Source: Fagopyrum homotropicum (taxonomy: Eukaryota; Streptophyta; Magnoliopsida; Caryophyllales; Polygonaceae). Taken from it: a stretch of 64,000 nucleotides of DNA. This document shows, piece by piece, positions 1-10,285 of the stretch. The notes under the pieces are model-generated. The model was not told where the DNA came from. It was given only the letters and a program-made list of their open reading frames with translations, and made no database searches. Where the stretch lies: positions 54,217,501 through 54,281,500 of the forward strand of contig BSWB01000001.1 of assembly GCA_033239125.1 (NCBI GenBank), in the 5' to 3' direction. Every line of letters begins with the position of its first letter. Position 1 is the stretch's first letter. Both the position numbers and the translations under genes were made by a program.

Positions 1-1451
1 GGGGGGAGGGCAATCACGTCGGTAAATACTCAATATCGCATGCCATAAAACACATAACAATCACCACTCATGCATACATCCAATATAGGAATGCAACTAA
101 GTAAGTGCTACGGACTTACCTACATCCAAATATCCACAACAATCGATCAACCTCGAATGCCCGTATAAATAATCACCATGCTAGATAAATAAGACATAAA
201 CATCAATCATCGGAACACATGCTAGAAGACTCTACTTTTAGCCTCAAAGATCCTCAAAGATCATAACTATCAATATATAAACCCAACATCTCACAATTCC
301 TCAAACCTCTGAAGGTATCATCTAAACAACATTCCTCAATCTTAATTCTAATTATAATTTATTTAATTAAACTTTAATTAATTAATTAACTTTCACCATA
401 ATAACGTTTTGTCCGTAGGCAATTTCTTAACCCACCTTTCATTAAATCTCATCAAAAAAATAACCCATAGTTACCAGAATAATATAACGAGCATAATAGA
501 ATTTCCAATTATCCATCTTGACAAGCCTAAGGTCAATTTAGGCCAAATTGCAAAACAGAAAACGAATAAATTCATAACTTATTCGTTACTAACCCGATTG
601 ACGATCCGAAAGAAGATTCGGAATCACAACGATGTAGGCTACGCTCGGACACTATCAAATTCACCGGAATCTGAGCAAAGGAACCGGCCCAGTAGCATAT
701 ATGCTCGACCAGATCATTACTTGCTCGAAAACGCAGAAACTCGGTACCAAAATGAAGAGAAGGAATAGAAGAATCCAAAAACTCAAACAGATTTGAAATC
801 GGATTTGAAATAAGATTTCAAACGGAGAGTTTATATGAGTTTGAAGGTTGAGAGAAACCTCCGCTAGTTGTCTTACCGCTTCCGACATTAGAGCTTTTAC
901 GAGGAAACGTGAAAGGAAATGAATTAATAAATAATTTTCCGCTATTTATATTGAAGACGATAATTATTCTTTAGCAAAGTCGATAATTATCTTTTCACCG
1001 ATCTAAAGGCGGGTTGAACCCCCTTCTCCAAGCTTCTAGAAATTGGATAAATAAATCTGGAATATTGTAGGGATAATTTTCTACAACTGCCTCGGAAAAC
1101 GCGTATTCCTAAGACGTCTTTCTTAGCCGCTAAGAAACGAAATAGAGACTCTTTTGCCTTTCCATGTTATTTCATATCTAGCACATGCCCGATGTCTTGA
1201 TCATTTCTCTCAACTGCATTTTAATTAATTGAAGCTCCCAAATGCTCCAAATAATACCGGACTGTAAAAATAATACCCGGGGAAAAAGTAAAAAATTCCC
1301 CATAAGTCCAAAATTACATCAGGAACATAACGGTGGGACTCATACTCATCACCTACGCACTCTTCGCGAGTTATGTGTCAATTACTATCGATGATTAAGT
1401 TTATCAACTTTAATCATCATTACTTAGGATTCCAAAATCCTTGCTCTTACA
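1..1451 (-). mobile_element. Tekay-like Gypsy LTR, incomplete, runs off left edge
   Basis: Read on the minus strand this begins TGTAAGAGC at 1451, the same start as the solo LTR at 47367-49309. Near the left edge it has the family's inverted repeat with a GTAAGT core (102-119), followed by the 'cactcatgc' block seen in the other Tekay LTRs. Bases 1020-1430 match the LTR fragment at 33170-33531 plus 34004-34060. The inner end and any internal domain lie outside the window, so solo LTR and full element cannot be told apart. No coding sequence is seen in it. Short open frames here are not conserved between LTR copies. Confidence 0.75.
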
Positions 1452-1686
1452 GGTTAGGGATGTGTGAGTGAGTTGTCGAGAGGAATTGGGTATGAGGAAT
1501 TGTTGTTTTGCCAACCTAATACTTTCAGCTCGAGAGGGATGGTTATAAGAGATTGAGGAAGGAAGCCCTAAAATCTGACCAATAGTATATGGGGTGAGTG
1601 TAATAGGTGTACCTAAAATTATTTCTAGGGTTAGGGTTCCCTTGTCCCTCTTTGTTGTTTGGTTCACATAGAATAACCTCGTGAGC
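1452..1686 (-). pseudogene. env-like / plant transposon-protein ORF, second part
   Basis: On the minus strand this continues the ORF that starts at 19083, once the solo LTR at 1687-18722 and one TGAGC target copy are ignored. The frame stays open across the junction and reads into a segment with RLFYVN followed by an ILGLP motif about 35 residues later. That pairing resembles the domain Pfam calls putative plant transposon protein, and the env-like ORF found downstream of pol in SIRE/Maximus Copia elements. The ORF is cut at 1452 by the LTR starting at 1451. The family assignment is from memory of the motif pattern and not from a search. Confidence 0.5.
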
Positions 1687-3213
1687 TGTTCGCTCCAAAA
1701 GGTGTGTGCAAGCTTTAGAATTTATAACCCAAGAAGTATGCTTGAACAATATGTGAGCCCGTAATGTATGGATCAATTGTAATAAAAACAAGAATTCCAG
1801 GGATCGAACATAGGGACTATGGTGAAACAAAGCACGTAATCAGGTTGTCAAATATGCTAATGACTATGAATTAAAGCAATCAAAGATGATATAAAGTCGG
1901 ATAAAGGGGATGCGGATTCTAGGAATTAAAGCATCTAGTTGTGGTTCCGACTCAAGATCTCAAAGGATAATGCGGACAAAGCTGAGGTTTGCAAAGGGAA
2001 GGTGTTTCTAAGGTGAGAATAGATTACCGGGTAAGTCTCACTACTCACTATCCCAAACCAAAGCTCCTATTACCGGGTAAGTCTCAAGGTACTAAGGAAA
2101 CGAACTATAATCTCAAACCAACACACCCCAAGGGAATAGAATCAACCTTTACCGGGTAAGTCTCATGCTAACTCACAAAGATGGGATGAAGGCACACTCA
2201 AACCCCAATAAAGGATAGATGTTTATTACCTACACTCATGATCTTGGGTAAACAAACAAAGGAATTACCGGGTAAGTCTCATCCTAGGCTTGCATTGAAC
2301 CAGGAAAGGTATAATAAGGATAGGATTTGGCAAACTTAAACTTATAACTCAAATAAGGTTCAGAAAAGGTTCACCTCGTTTAGTTATATTCCATCCCGGC
2401 CGAGATGTTCAATGACTGACCGAGGTGTTCTATAGTTAAGGTAAAGACTCGAGCTTTCAGGGTCCTGTTGGGATTAAGATCATTCTATCATCGTCTTTCC
2501 CACAACTTTCAGCCAATCACCCTAGAATCGCATAAGAAACTTAGCCAACAATCATCATCATAACAATAATCAAATTAATAGGAAAGGAATCAATATTCAA
2601 ACAAGAAAACCTTAACACAAAGGTCTCTATAACTGAATGAATCAAACAACAAATCAGTGTTCCTCAATGTCAAAATCAGAAAAGACAACAAACCAAAAAT
2701 AATCTAAGAAGATCTTACAAACTCCTTCAAAAGCCAACTCCAACTATGATTTCTTCCTTCCTTGAACTTGAACCTTCAAACTTCCTTCAATTCTTCAGAA
2801 AATACTTCAGAAAATCCTTGATCCGAAGATGATTGAATTGTAGAAAATCCAACCCTTTATATAGGAGAATTATCTTCCAAGGATAAAATACTTTAAAAAG
2901 ATAATTTCCTAGAAAATATATCCATATCTCTCAAAATAAATCAGCCAAATATAATATCTTTCTTCTAGAAATCCAAGCAAAAATATAAGATATCCTCCTT
3001 CTAAAAATAGAAGATCTCAGCCAAAAATAAAGATCTCGCCGATGACAGGGTGTTTGCCTCGGTCGGTACGCTCCTCAAGATCACCTCGGTCGAGGTGATA
3101 CTGTAGTTGACTGAGGTGAATCTCAACTGGATGTAAACCATCTCAAATCTTGTCCAAAATCAATCTTCTAAATCATTTCCATACTTCCCGAGATCTTCTC
3201 TAAGCTCCATTAT
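1687..3213 (-). mobile_element. Athila-type solo LTR (family A), 3' portion
   Basis: This is the minus-strand copy of the LTR of element A. It starts on the plus strand with TGTTCGCTCC, the complement of the LTR end GGAGCGAACA. The other part is at 18509-18722. Together they make about 1.74 kb, the full family length. The target duplication TGAGC is exact (1682-1686 and 18723-18727) and no internal domain is present, so this is a solo LTR left by LTR-LTR recombination. It carries four copies of the iterated 17-mer in reverse (2024-2040, 2070-2086, 2149-2165, 2265-2281) and one full quasi-palindrome, CACCTCGGTCGAGGTG, at 3082-3097. Confidence 0.9.
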
Positions 3214-3473
3214 TGTAACGACCAGTTTTGTTATGCGTTGATAGGGTTAGAGAAGTTTAGGAAACGAATAAAAATTTAGTGAGACTAGGACATACCAGTC
3301 TATTTATGGAAGTCGTTTAATTAAGTACCTTGTTCTAAGTTTCGGACGAAACTTATTATAACGGGGCACTGATGTAATATCCGGAATTTTTATTCCGTTT
3401 AATTCTGAATCAATTCGGACTTCGAGCCGTTGACGGTTCCCATTCTATCTAGTTTTTCTTTCTTCACAAATTT

Positions 3474-3582
3474 TATCATTTTATGTAGAACTTAATTCAC
3501 ATAAAATGATAGAATTATATCAAACCTTAGTTCTTATAATTATTTATCATTTTATGTAGAATTCGATTCACATAAAATGATA
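3474..3582 (+). repeat. Twin inverted repeats in Tekay U3
   Basis: Two perfect 13-bp inverted repeats, TATCATTTTATGT and ACATAAAATGATA, occupy 3474-3511 and 3545-3582. Each has a 12-nt loop and the two units are 33 bp apart. The pair recurs at 9904-9941 and 9975-10012, and in mutated form at about 12938-13043 in the third LTR. Confidence 0.85.
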
Positions 3583-3619
3583 GAATTATATCAAACCCTA
3601 ATTCTTATAATTAATCCTT

Positions 3620-3775
3620 AACGACGAATTTAGACGAGACTGTGACAAAGCTGTGACGAGACCATGACAAAGCTGAGACGAAGTCATGACGAAGCCCGAC
3701 AACTCTGTGACAAAGTCATGCATGGGCCTGACAAAGTCATGACGAGTTTTTGACAAATCTTGACAAACTTTCAGC
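3620..3775 (+). repeat. Degenerate TGACAAAG / TGACGAGA array
   Basis: About ten or more imperfect copies of a short unit of the form (ca)TGACRARR(c) are strung together in the LTR. Comparable arrays occur in the other LTRs at about 10065-10200 and 13085-13235, with differing unit numbers. No coding role is apparent. Confidence 0.7.
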
Positions 3776-5435
3776 CCACTTCTTCTTACCTCATTTCAGC
3801 CCACCTTTCCTTGCATTTCCTTTGTTTTTTTTTTCAGCCCATCAACAACTACTGGTACGTGGCCCAACTCCCCTTACTTCTGCAGTGGCCCAGGAACGTG
3901 ATGAGGGCATGGGCAGCGCCGGATCTGCGTACAACTGCTCGTCTCCCTTCCGTCTTCTGTTACGCTCAGAACCGTCCATCTCCAGCGTCTTCAGCCCTCT
4001 TCAGTGCAACAACCTCTTCTGCGCAGCAACCCACAGCAGCAGTCCGACGCAGCAGCAACCTGCAACAGCAGTAGTCCTTCAACAACCAGCATAACTCTCA
4101 GAAGCATACCTTGACCTCTGCACACCTCTAGCGGGTGCGAGACAGAAGCGGACCGGTTGCTTAGCCTGCTGCAATCGAAGAACGGGTAAGCCACTTCTCT
4201 TGCTGTCCACTCCCCTCTCCTCCTGATTAGATAGTAACCATCCCCTCCTGTAATGTAATGCAGCCCCTGTCGCAACCTACATCCAACCGAGATTCAGCGC
4301 CGGGTTTGCTAGTCCGTTGATCAACCGTAAACTGTGGCCTTCACCGCTGCGGGTGAGTAGAAGCGAACCTTTAACCTCAGTACCATATTGTTGTCTAGGG
4401 AGTGCTGCTGTTGTTTGATGAGTTTGAGATGAGAGTAATGTAGATGATTGTGTAAGTTGGACCTAGAATAGGCTAAGAGAGTTTTGAACATAAGCTGATG
4501 GGTTAAGGTTCATGCATAACTTATGATCGGTGAGTTCCGAACCTTGGACCATTTGCACGTTCAGTTTGAATTCCAGAAACTGTGAAGAACAGTCAACTTC
4601 GGCTCCAGTTTTGGGTAGGTTAGACTCCAACTTTACTGCTTATTTTCGGATATGTTTTAGTCGATATTGTATAGTATAACATACTAAAATTTGAGAGGAA
4701 TCCAGCGAGTGGTTTGGGATTTATGATTTTTCAAAGATTGAGTCATAAGCAGTTTTTCTGTTGTGCAGAAATTCGGTTTTGTGAGATAGTTTTAAATAGG
4801 ATTTTGATCTCCTTCGAGGCTGAATTTAGGATATATTATAGATAAGATTTTATAGTAGAACATATCAAAATTTGGGATAAATCCAGCGAGTAGTTTAGGA
4901 GTTATGATTTTTCAAAGTTAAGACAGTGTGCTGTTTGTTAAATGTTGTAACCAACTTTAGAAATTTTTGTAGAAGTGATGCTTTAACAGTTTTAAGAAAT
5001 TCTTTCTCCTATGAGTAGATGGGATATCATAGATGATCTAGGAAATTATTTCGGAATTTTTATAAGACTATTCGAATTTCATATTTGAAGCCGAAGTTAG
5101 ACCTTAACGATCTTTCGGAAAATAAGAAGAATGTGTAAATTGCCAGTTTGTAACCAAACTCATCTTTATGAGTTAGAATATGACATTTTAGTCTCAAATA
5201 AGAGTTTAGACATAAATTATGGAATTTTTAGAAGTTTCGGGACCAAGGGTAAAATAGTCATTTTACCATAAATTAATATTGTAATCAATTTCGTTCTATT
5301 AAGACCTACTATCTTAGAAGTCTTAGACTTCTAATCACCTAGAAAGTGTGCTGGCACACTTGCCTCCTTTGACAGGCCACTGAATTCCTACTGTACAGAT
5401 TGATTTGCGAATTAGAAAGTCGAGATCTGATTCAG

Positions 5436-5879
5436 GTAAGTCCACGGACTTACTTAGCTAGCTTCTTGCATGTGTGTGATGTGTATGAGTGGTGCTTGTT
5501 AGTTAAGATAAATAACGAAACCGGAATAGGCCGACTTTAGTATATTGTGTAATTGACCCAAGTGTATGATAACAGGTCGTGACATCATCTGCCTAGCTCT
5601 TGCGAGAGTCTAGGAGGTTCCCTGCGACCAGCCCAGTCAGGTAGACGGTCAAATGCATTAGTACCATTCCGCGTTGGTAAATAGGGATAGGGGCGATGTT
5701 TGGGAATCCCTCGTGTCACAAAATAAGTATCATTAGTAATGACATATAACCTAAGTAAAGATAATAAAAGGATTGATTGTGCATGTTGATTGTGTATGTT
5801 GTGTGTTTGTGCTTTTACCTTTATACTTATGCATAGAATGTTAGCTAACGGTTTTATACCGCTTGTAGATGCCTTGCAG
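5436..5879 (+). other. Candidate intron inside Tekay LTR1
   Basis: The 5' side is CAG|GTAAGT, a full match to the 5' splice-site consensus, inside the perfect inverted repeat GTAAGTCCACGGACTTAC (5436-5453). The 3' side is TTGCAG|GTT at 5879, giving 444 nt. Equivalent GT and AG positions with near-equal spacing exist in the other complete Tekay LTRs of the window. Splicing itself is inferred. Confidence 0.45.
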
Positions 5880-6170
5880 GTTAAGACAGTTGTAGAGAGA
5901 TCCGGAGGAAATGGTCAGCCGGGTCCACGTACTCATTTAGTTGGGGACGAGGATGTCTTTTGTTCTTCATATACGTCGTTTTAGTATCTTTTCTTGTAAG
6001 GCTGATACATATTCTCCATGTATATATTGTTTATAGTTTTCAAATGTTTTAAATACTTTTGTGCCTTGTTGTAAGATCCAAGTAAAATTGTTGTCAAACT
6101 ATGGTCGGGACCCATTGTGAGGTCCTAACCAGTAGCTCCCCGAGTTCTCAAAATTTGGGGTGTTACAATA

Positions 6171-6182
6171 TGGTATCAGAGC
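6171..6182 (+). promoter_or_regulatory. Primer-binding site, initiator tRNA-Met type
   Basis: TGGTATCAGAGC lies three bases after the LTR end. It is the standard complement to the 3' end of plant initiator tRNA-Met used by many LTR retrotransposons. Confidence 0.9.
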
Positions 6183-9100
6183 TCTGGGTTGGCAACAATG
6201 GCACTTGAAATCTTCTAAAAGACTGAATGTATAAAATAACTAGAACTCGAAAGGGGTCTAAATTTTCAAAACGGATTTATGTTTTTACACGCACGCATAG
6301 TCGGGTTGTTGGGATAGTAGTACGTTGGACCACCATCGCTCTCCGTGGATTTCTACTACTTGGATCGATAGGAGTTAGCTTATAGACTTTTTATGATGTT
6401 ATGATTATATGTTATACAACATGTGTTTGCTTAGCTTGTTAGTATCCTAAAGGATATTTTATATCCTTTAGTCGTGATATCACGAAGCGATTATCGCCTC
6501 ATGATAAATCAACTGTGGACTTGACGAATCTCCAACACGAGGCAATGGAATCGGACCTTGAATTGAGTATTATACTCGGATAGGCCGCTTGGTGATCCTT
6601 GGAAAGCATCCAAGGAACAAGTGAGCAAGGAAGTAAATTTCTGAAGATAATTTTACCACAAGCACAATCATATGAGGAAGAAATCCCTGAGTCAGTTCAG
6701 TTAGAAGCGATAGGAAGGCTTACAAGGAACTCGGGCATACGACGCCGAGAGACGGAATTAGAAGGGCCATGCAAGAGACTATAAGAGTGTGGAGTAGAGA
6801 TAACACTATTGGAACAAGACAAGTAGAATTGAGTAAAACCAAGATTACGGAATTAAGGACATTATAATCGAGGCGGATGCCACATAGACCATTATGGGCA
6901 TGAGAAACCAGAAGAGACAAAGTGTCAATCCGGGTGTCAGAATCTAATGTGCACGGAATGAAGACCTACAATTGAGTGTAAAAGCGAAAAGGCAGACCCC
7001 ACAAGCGTGAGGAGGTTTTGACCTCCTCAGAGATATAAGAAGTTTGAAAGAAACAACGACGCCAATATCCAAAGAATGGAAGCCTGTAGCAGGGTCAACG
7101 GAGTTTCAGGAAGGCGATATTACCACCAATGCCAGTGAAGAAATCTGTATGGGAGAACGGCCTTGCTAGACTCGAGAGTCCAGGGTAACCCGAATTATCA
7201 CGGGACCTAAGCCATCAACACAGATGGTCCATGCAAAAAGAACTACAAGTGTAGGATCATTACGGCCATAAGAATTTCAAAGGCGCTTGCAAGCTATCGT
7301 GGAAACTTGAAATGACTATTTATGCCAGATGAATGACACAATCGGACTTGAGAAAGATAGTTGTCCCAAGGGAAGTAGAAGAGTGAAAGATAAGACGAAC
7401 TAAAGAAGGATAAAAGGATTAATCTAGTAGGTGATGTGCACCAAAAGTTTAATACGAGTAGAGGTATGAAATTGAGATAAGTCAATTATAGACTGACCGA
7501 TGTCAACCAAGGACATGCAAATATTGTTTGGTATTGACGAGTTATGTGCCGTTAAGAAGAGATATTTGTGACTGTGCGTCTATGGAGTAGTTGTACCGAC
7601 GCCTTAGAGGATTTCCTTAAGTAGGCAACGACAACCTTCTTGGATGAATTAAAGATATAAAGAGAAACGTTTTAAGGGTTACTTCTTGGGTGGTTAAGAT
7701 CAAACTCCGGTCGAGCTTGGTAGTTTGGATCCGTGCTAAGAGAATTAAGAAAGTAAACGGAAGAAGTTGTTCTCCAATCGTTATCTTGTTTCATTAAGGC
7801 AATTAAGGAAGGTACTTGCTACTTCATCCGGTTAGGACTTATGGTATACTTGGAAGAAAGAGTTTGAGGTTAATCACTTGGGACTCACAGAAAATATCCT
7901 TATGATTAATGAGTAACAACAGAATTATCAGAGTAGCGCAGCGGAAGCGTGGTGGGTCCTAACCCACAAAGCTAGAAGCAATGGTACGGAAAAATGACGT
8001 GTCGAGTTTAAGATGATGATAGTTGGTGAAATGCGTTTCACTTGGAAGGAACGTGAGATAGGTTACACAGAGTGACTGAAAATATTGTACGGGAGCTGTA
8101 TCACCATGAAGTTAGACGGAAAAGTATGTGCATGTAAGAGGTTATAGAAGGAGATTAGTACCCTATTATGGATTCAAGTGAATATTGACGGCTTGTCACC
8201 TGTTGTCAGATAACTAGTTCGGAATCCAATACGTAACGGAGTATTCTAGAATGAGTTTTCTTGATGGATTGAGGAAAGAATTAATGATGTAATAAAATTA
8301 TTGTGCATGGCTTGCACTAGAAAGCTCAAAGTGAGTAACTACCATCCTGAGTCGAAGATACATAAGAAAGAGAAGTGACAGGACCATACTTGCAATCTAG
8401 TAACCGTGCTTAAAAAAAAAGCATAATCTCGGAGTAGATTTTATGGGTAATGTTATGTCGGAACAAAGCCTAGTTGCGTTTTGAGTCAGAGGGATACTAT
8501 CGGGCTGGTAACCATGGTGGATAAAAGAGTGCATTGTTGATGGTATGCTAAAAATTATTGAGTAGTTATGATCAAATAGGGTGATAGGAGATCACTTTGT
8601 GCCTAATACCGTCATTCCGGATATGTTCTGGGTCACTTAAGATCTTGGAAAATGCGTGAGAAGCCTAAGGTTGAGCTAACGATATATTATAGATCTATAA
8701 ATAGTATTTTAATGCCAAGTGAACAAAGAGGATGACTACTAGATTTGATTTTTAGTTGTCTCGAGTGTTAGACCTGAAAAGGGTAAAGGTGATGATTCCT
8801 TACCTAAGGAATAAGATGGCTGAGTATTATTAAAAAAACAAGACCAAGTGGGTCGTGATATGAAGAGCATTGGGCACTTGGTAAGCGTGGTGGATGTTCA
8901 AGACCTTTGGCCTGAGTGTGTAGTCAAAACCTTTTTAGAAGGCCAGAAGCAAGTGGTCATAACGAAGGGAAGGAAGTTGAATAGATTATTTTCCGTAGGG
9001 TCATCAAAGGATCTGGAAGTGAGTTGTGTAAGGCAACCATTGGAAGTTTTGAAGCGGTAAAAGTGACTGATGGACTAGTATTCTTCACCCTATTGGAGAG

Positions 9101-9605
9101 TGTAGCTTCAGTTCTCCACGGAGACTAAGTTTGGGAACTAAGTTGGAGAATTTCAGTGGAGAGATACCTACCAGAGACAGGTTAGGTTATCATATTAGAG
9201 AATCAGACAGTTAAGCCAGATGATACCGGTGAGATATCCGGTAACCACTCTAGAACGTGGTAGCAGGCGCTTGTGATCTAAATACCTGAAAAGATTTAAG
9301 ATTTAGTGGTTTTATGAAAAGCTGATAAGGCTACCTAAGATACTGGGGACAGTAAGAGACGTAACCTTTCAAAGACCTATGTAGTGATAGTTGTAACCTC
9401 GAGAGTGACGAGTTAGGGCTTGACCTTGGATGTGTGATATTGTTTGACTGCTTGTTTATTTCATATTTGAGTGTTTAGTCAGTGATGTGTGTTTTTGGTA
9501 ATCTTTATGTGCGGGAAACATAAATGTGAAAACGACGAGACTTTTATGTAGTGATCAAACACACCCATTTGGTGCCTTAAAGGCCGATCAGGATTGTCTT
9601 ACCCT
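6183..9605 (+). mobile_element. Non-coding internal domain of composite Tekay element
   Basis: These 3.4 kb lie between a good primer-binding site and a good polypurine tract. I see no gag, protease, RT, RNase H, integrase or chromodomain motif in any plus-strand frame, and the longest frames are under 80 residues. Either the coding region decayed beyond recognition or this is a large non-autonomous derivative that kept only its priming sites. The fact that the sites survive while the coding region does not favours the second reading, but this is an inference. Confidence 0.6.
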
Positions 9606-9642
9606 AAGTTTCGGGGCGAAACTTATTTTGAGGGGGATCTGA
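9606..9642 (+). promoter_or_regulatory. Hairpin plus polypurine tract before LTR2
   Basis: AAGTTTCGGGGCGAAACTT (9606-9624) is an 8-bp perfect inverted repeat with a 3-nt loop. It is followed by a T-rich stretch and GAGGGGGATCTGA, ending immediately at the LTR start (9643). The purine run is the expected plus-strand primer. Confidence 0.85.
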
Positions 9643-10285
9643 TGTAACGACCAGTTTTGTTATACTTTGATAGGGTTAGAGAAGTTTAGGAAACGAATAA
9701 AAATTTAGTGAGACTAGGACATACCAGTTTATTTATGGAAGTCGTTTATATAAGTACCTTGTTCTAAGTTTTGGGACGAAACTTATTATAACGGGGTACT
9801 GATGTAATATCCGGAATTTTTATTCCGTTTAATTCCGAATCAATTCGGACTTCGAGCCGTTGACGGTTCCCATTCTATCTAGTTTTTCTTTATTCACAAA
9901 TTTTATCATTTTATGTAGAACTTAATTCACATAAAATGATAGAATTATATCAAACCTTAGTTCTTATAATTATTTATCATTTTATGTAGAATTTGATTCA
10001 CATAAAATGATAGAATTATATCAAACCCTAATTCTTATAATTAATCCTTAACGATGAATTTAGACGAGACTGTGACAAAGCTGTGACGAGACCATGACAA
10101 AGCGGAGACGAGGTCATGACGAAGCCCGACAACTCTGTGACGAAGTCATGCATGGGCCTGACAAAGCCATGACGAGTTTTTGACAAATCTTGACAAACTT
10201 TCAGCCCACTTCTTCTTACCTCATTTCAGCCCACCTTTCCTTGTATTTCCTTTCTTCTTACCTCATTTCAGCCCACGTTTCCTTG
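9643..10285 (+). mobile_element. Truncated Tekay LTR (LTR2)
   Basis: This matches LTR1 from its first base to about LTR1 position 3830. It then stops abruptly inside a run of 'ttcagccca' units and is joined to pol sequence at about 10286. The internal purine block and second start-like TGTAATATCCGG recur at 9766-9803. It is the 3' LTR of the non-coding element, broken by a deletion or recombination. Confidence 0.85.

Larger units (their letters stand above)
3214..6167 (+). mobile_element. Tekay-type 5' LTR of composite element (LTR1)
   Basis: The LTR begins TGTAACGACC directly after the target duplication ATTAT (3209-3213; its mate is 18504-18508) and ends GGGTGTTACA. It is followed three bases later by a primer-binding site. 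At about 2.95 kb it is long for the group. It contains a second internal start-like site at 3373 preceded by a purine run, twin hairpins at 3474-3582, a TGAC-rich array at 3620-3775 and a candidate intron at 5436-5879. The region around 3800-4130 gives open frames in two phases that recur only as copies in other LTRs. I do not regard them as genes. Confidence 0.88.

Noticed and set aside
2024..2281. Regularly spaced 17-mers as a CRISPR-like array
   Set aside because: Spacing is irregular, units lie in plant LTRs on both strands, and no cas-like gene is present.
3750..4275. Open frames of about 100 residues in several phases of LTR1, also seen at 16047-16449
   Set aside because: They overlap in different frames and strands, their repeats exist because the LTR itself is repeated, and they are shifted or broken in LTR3.
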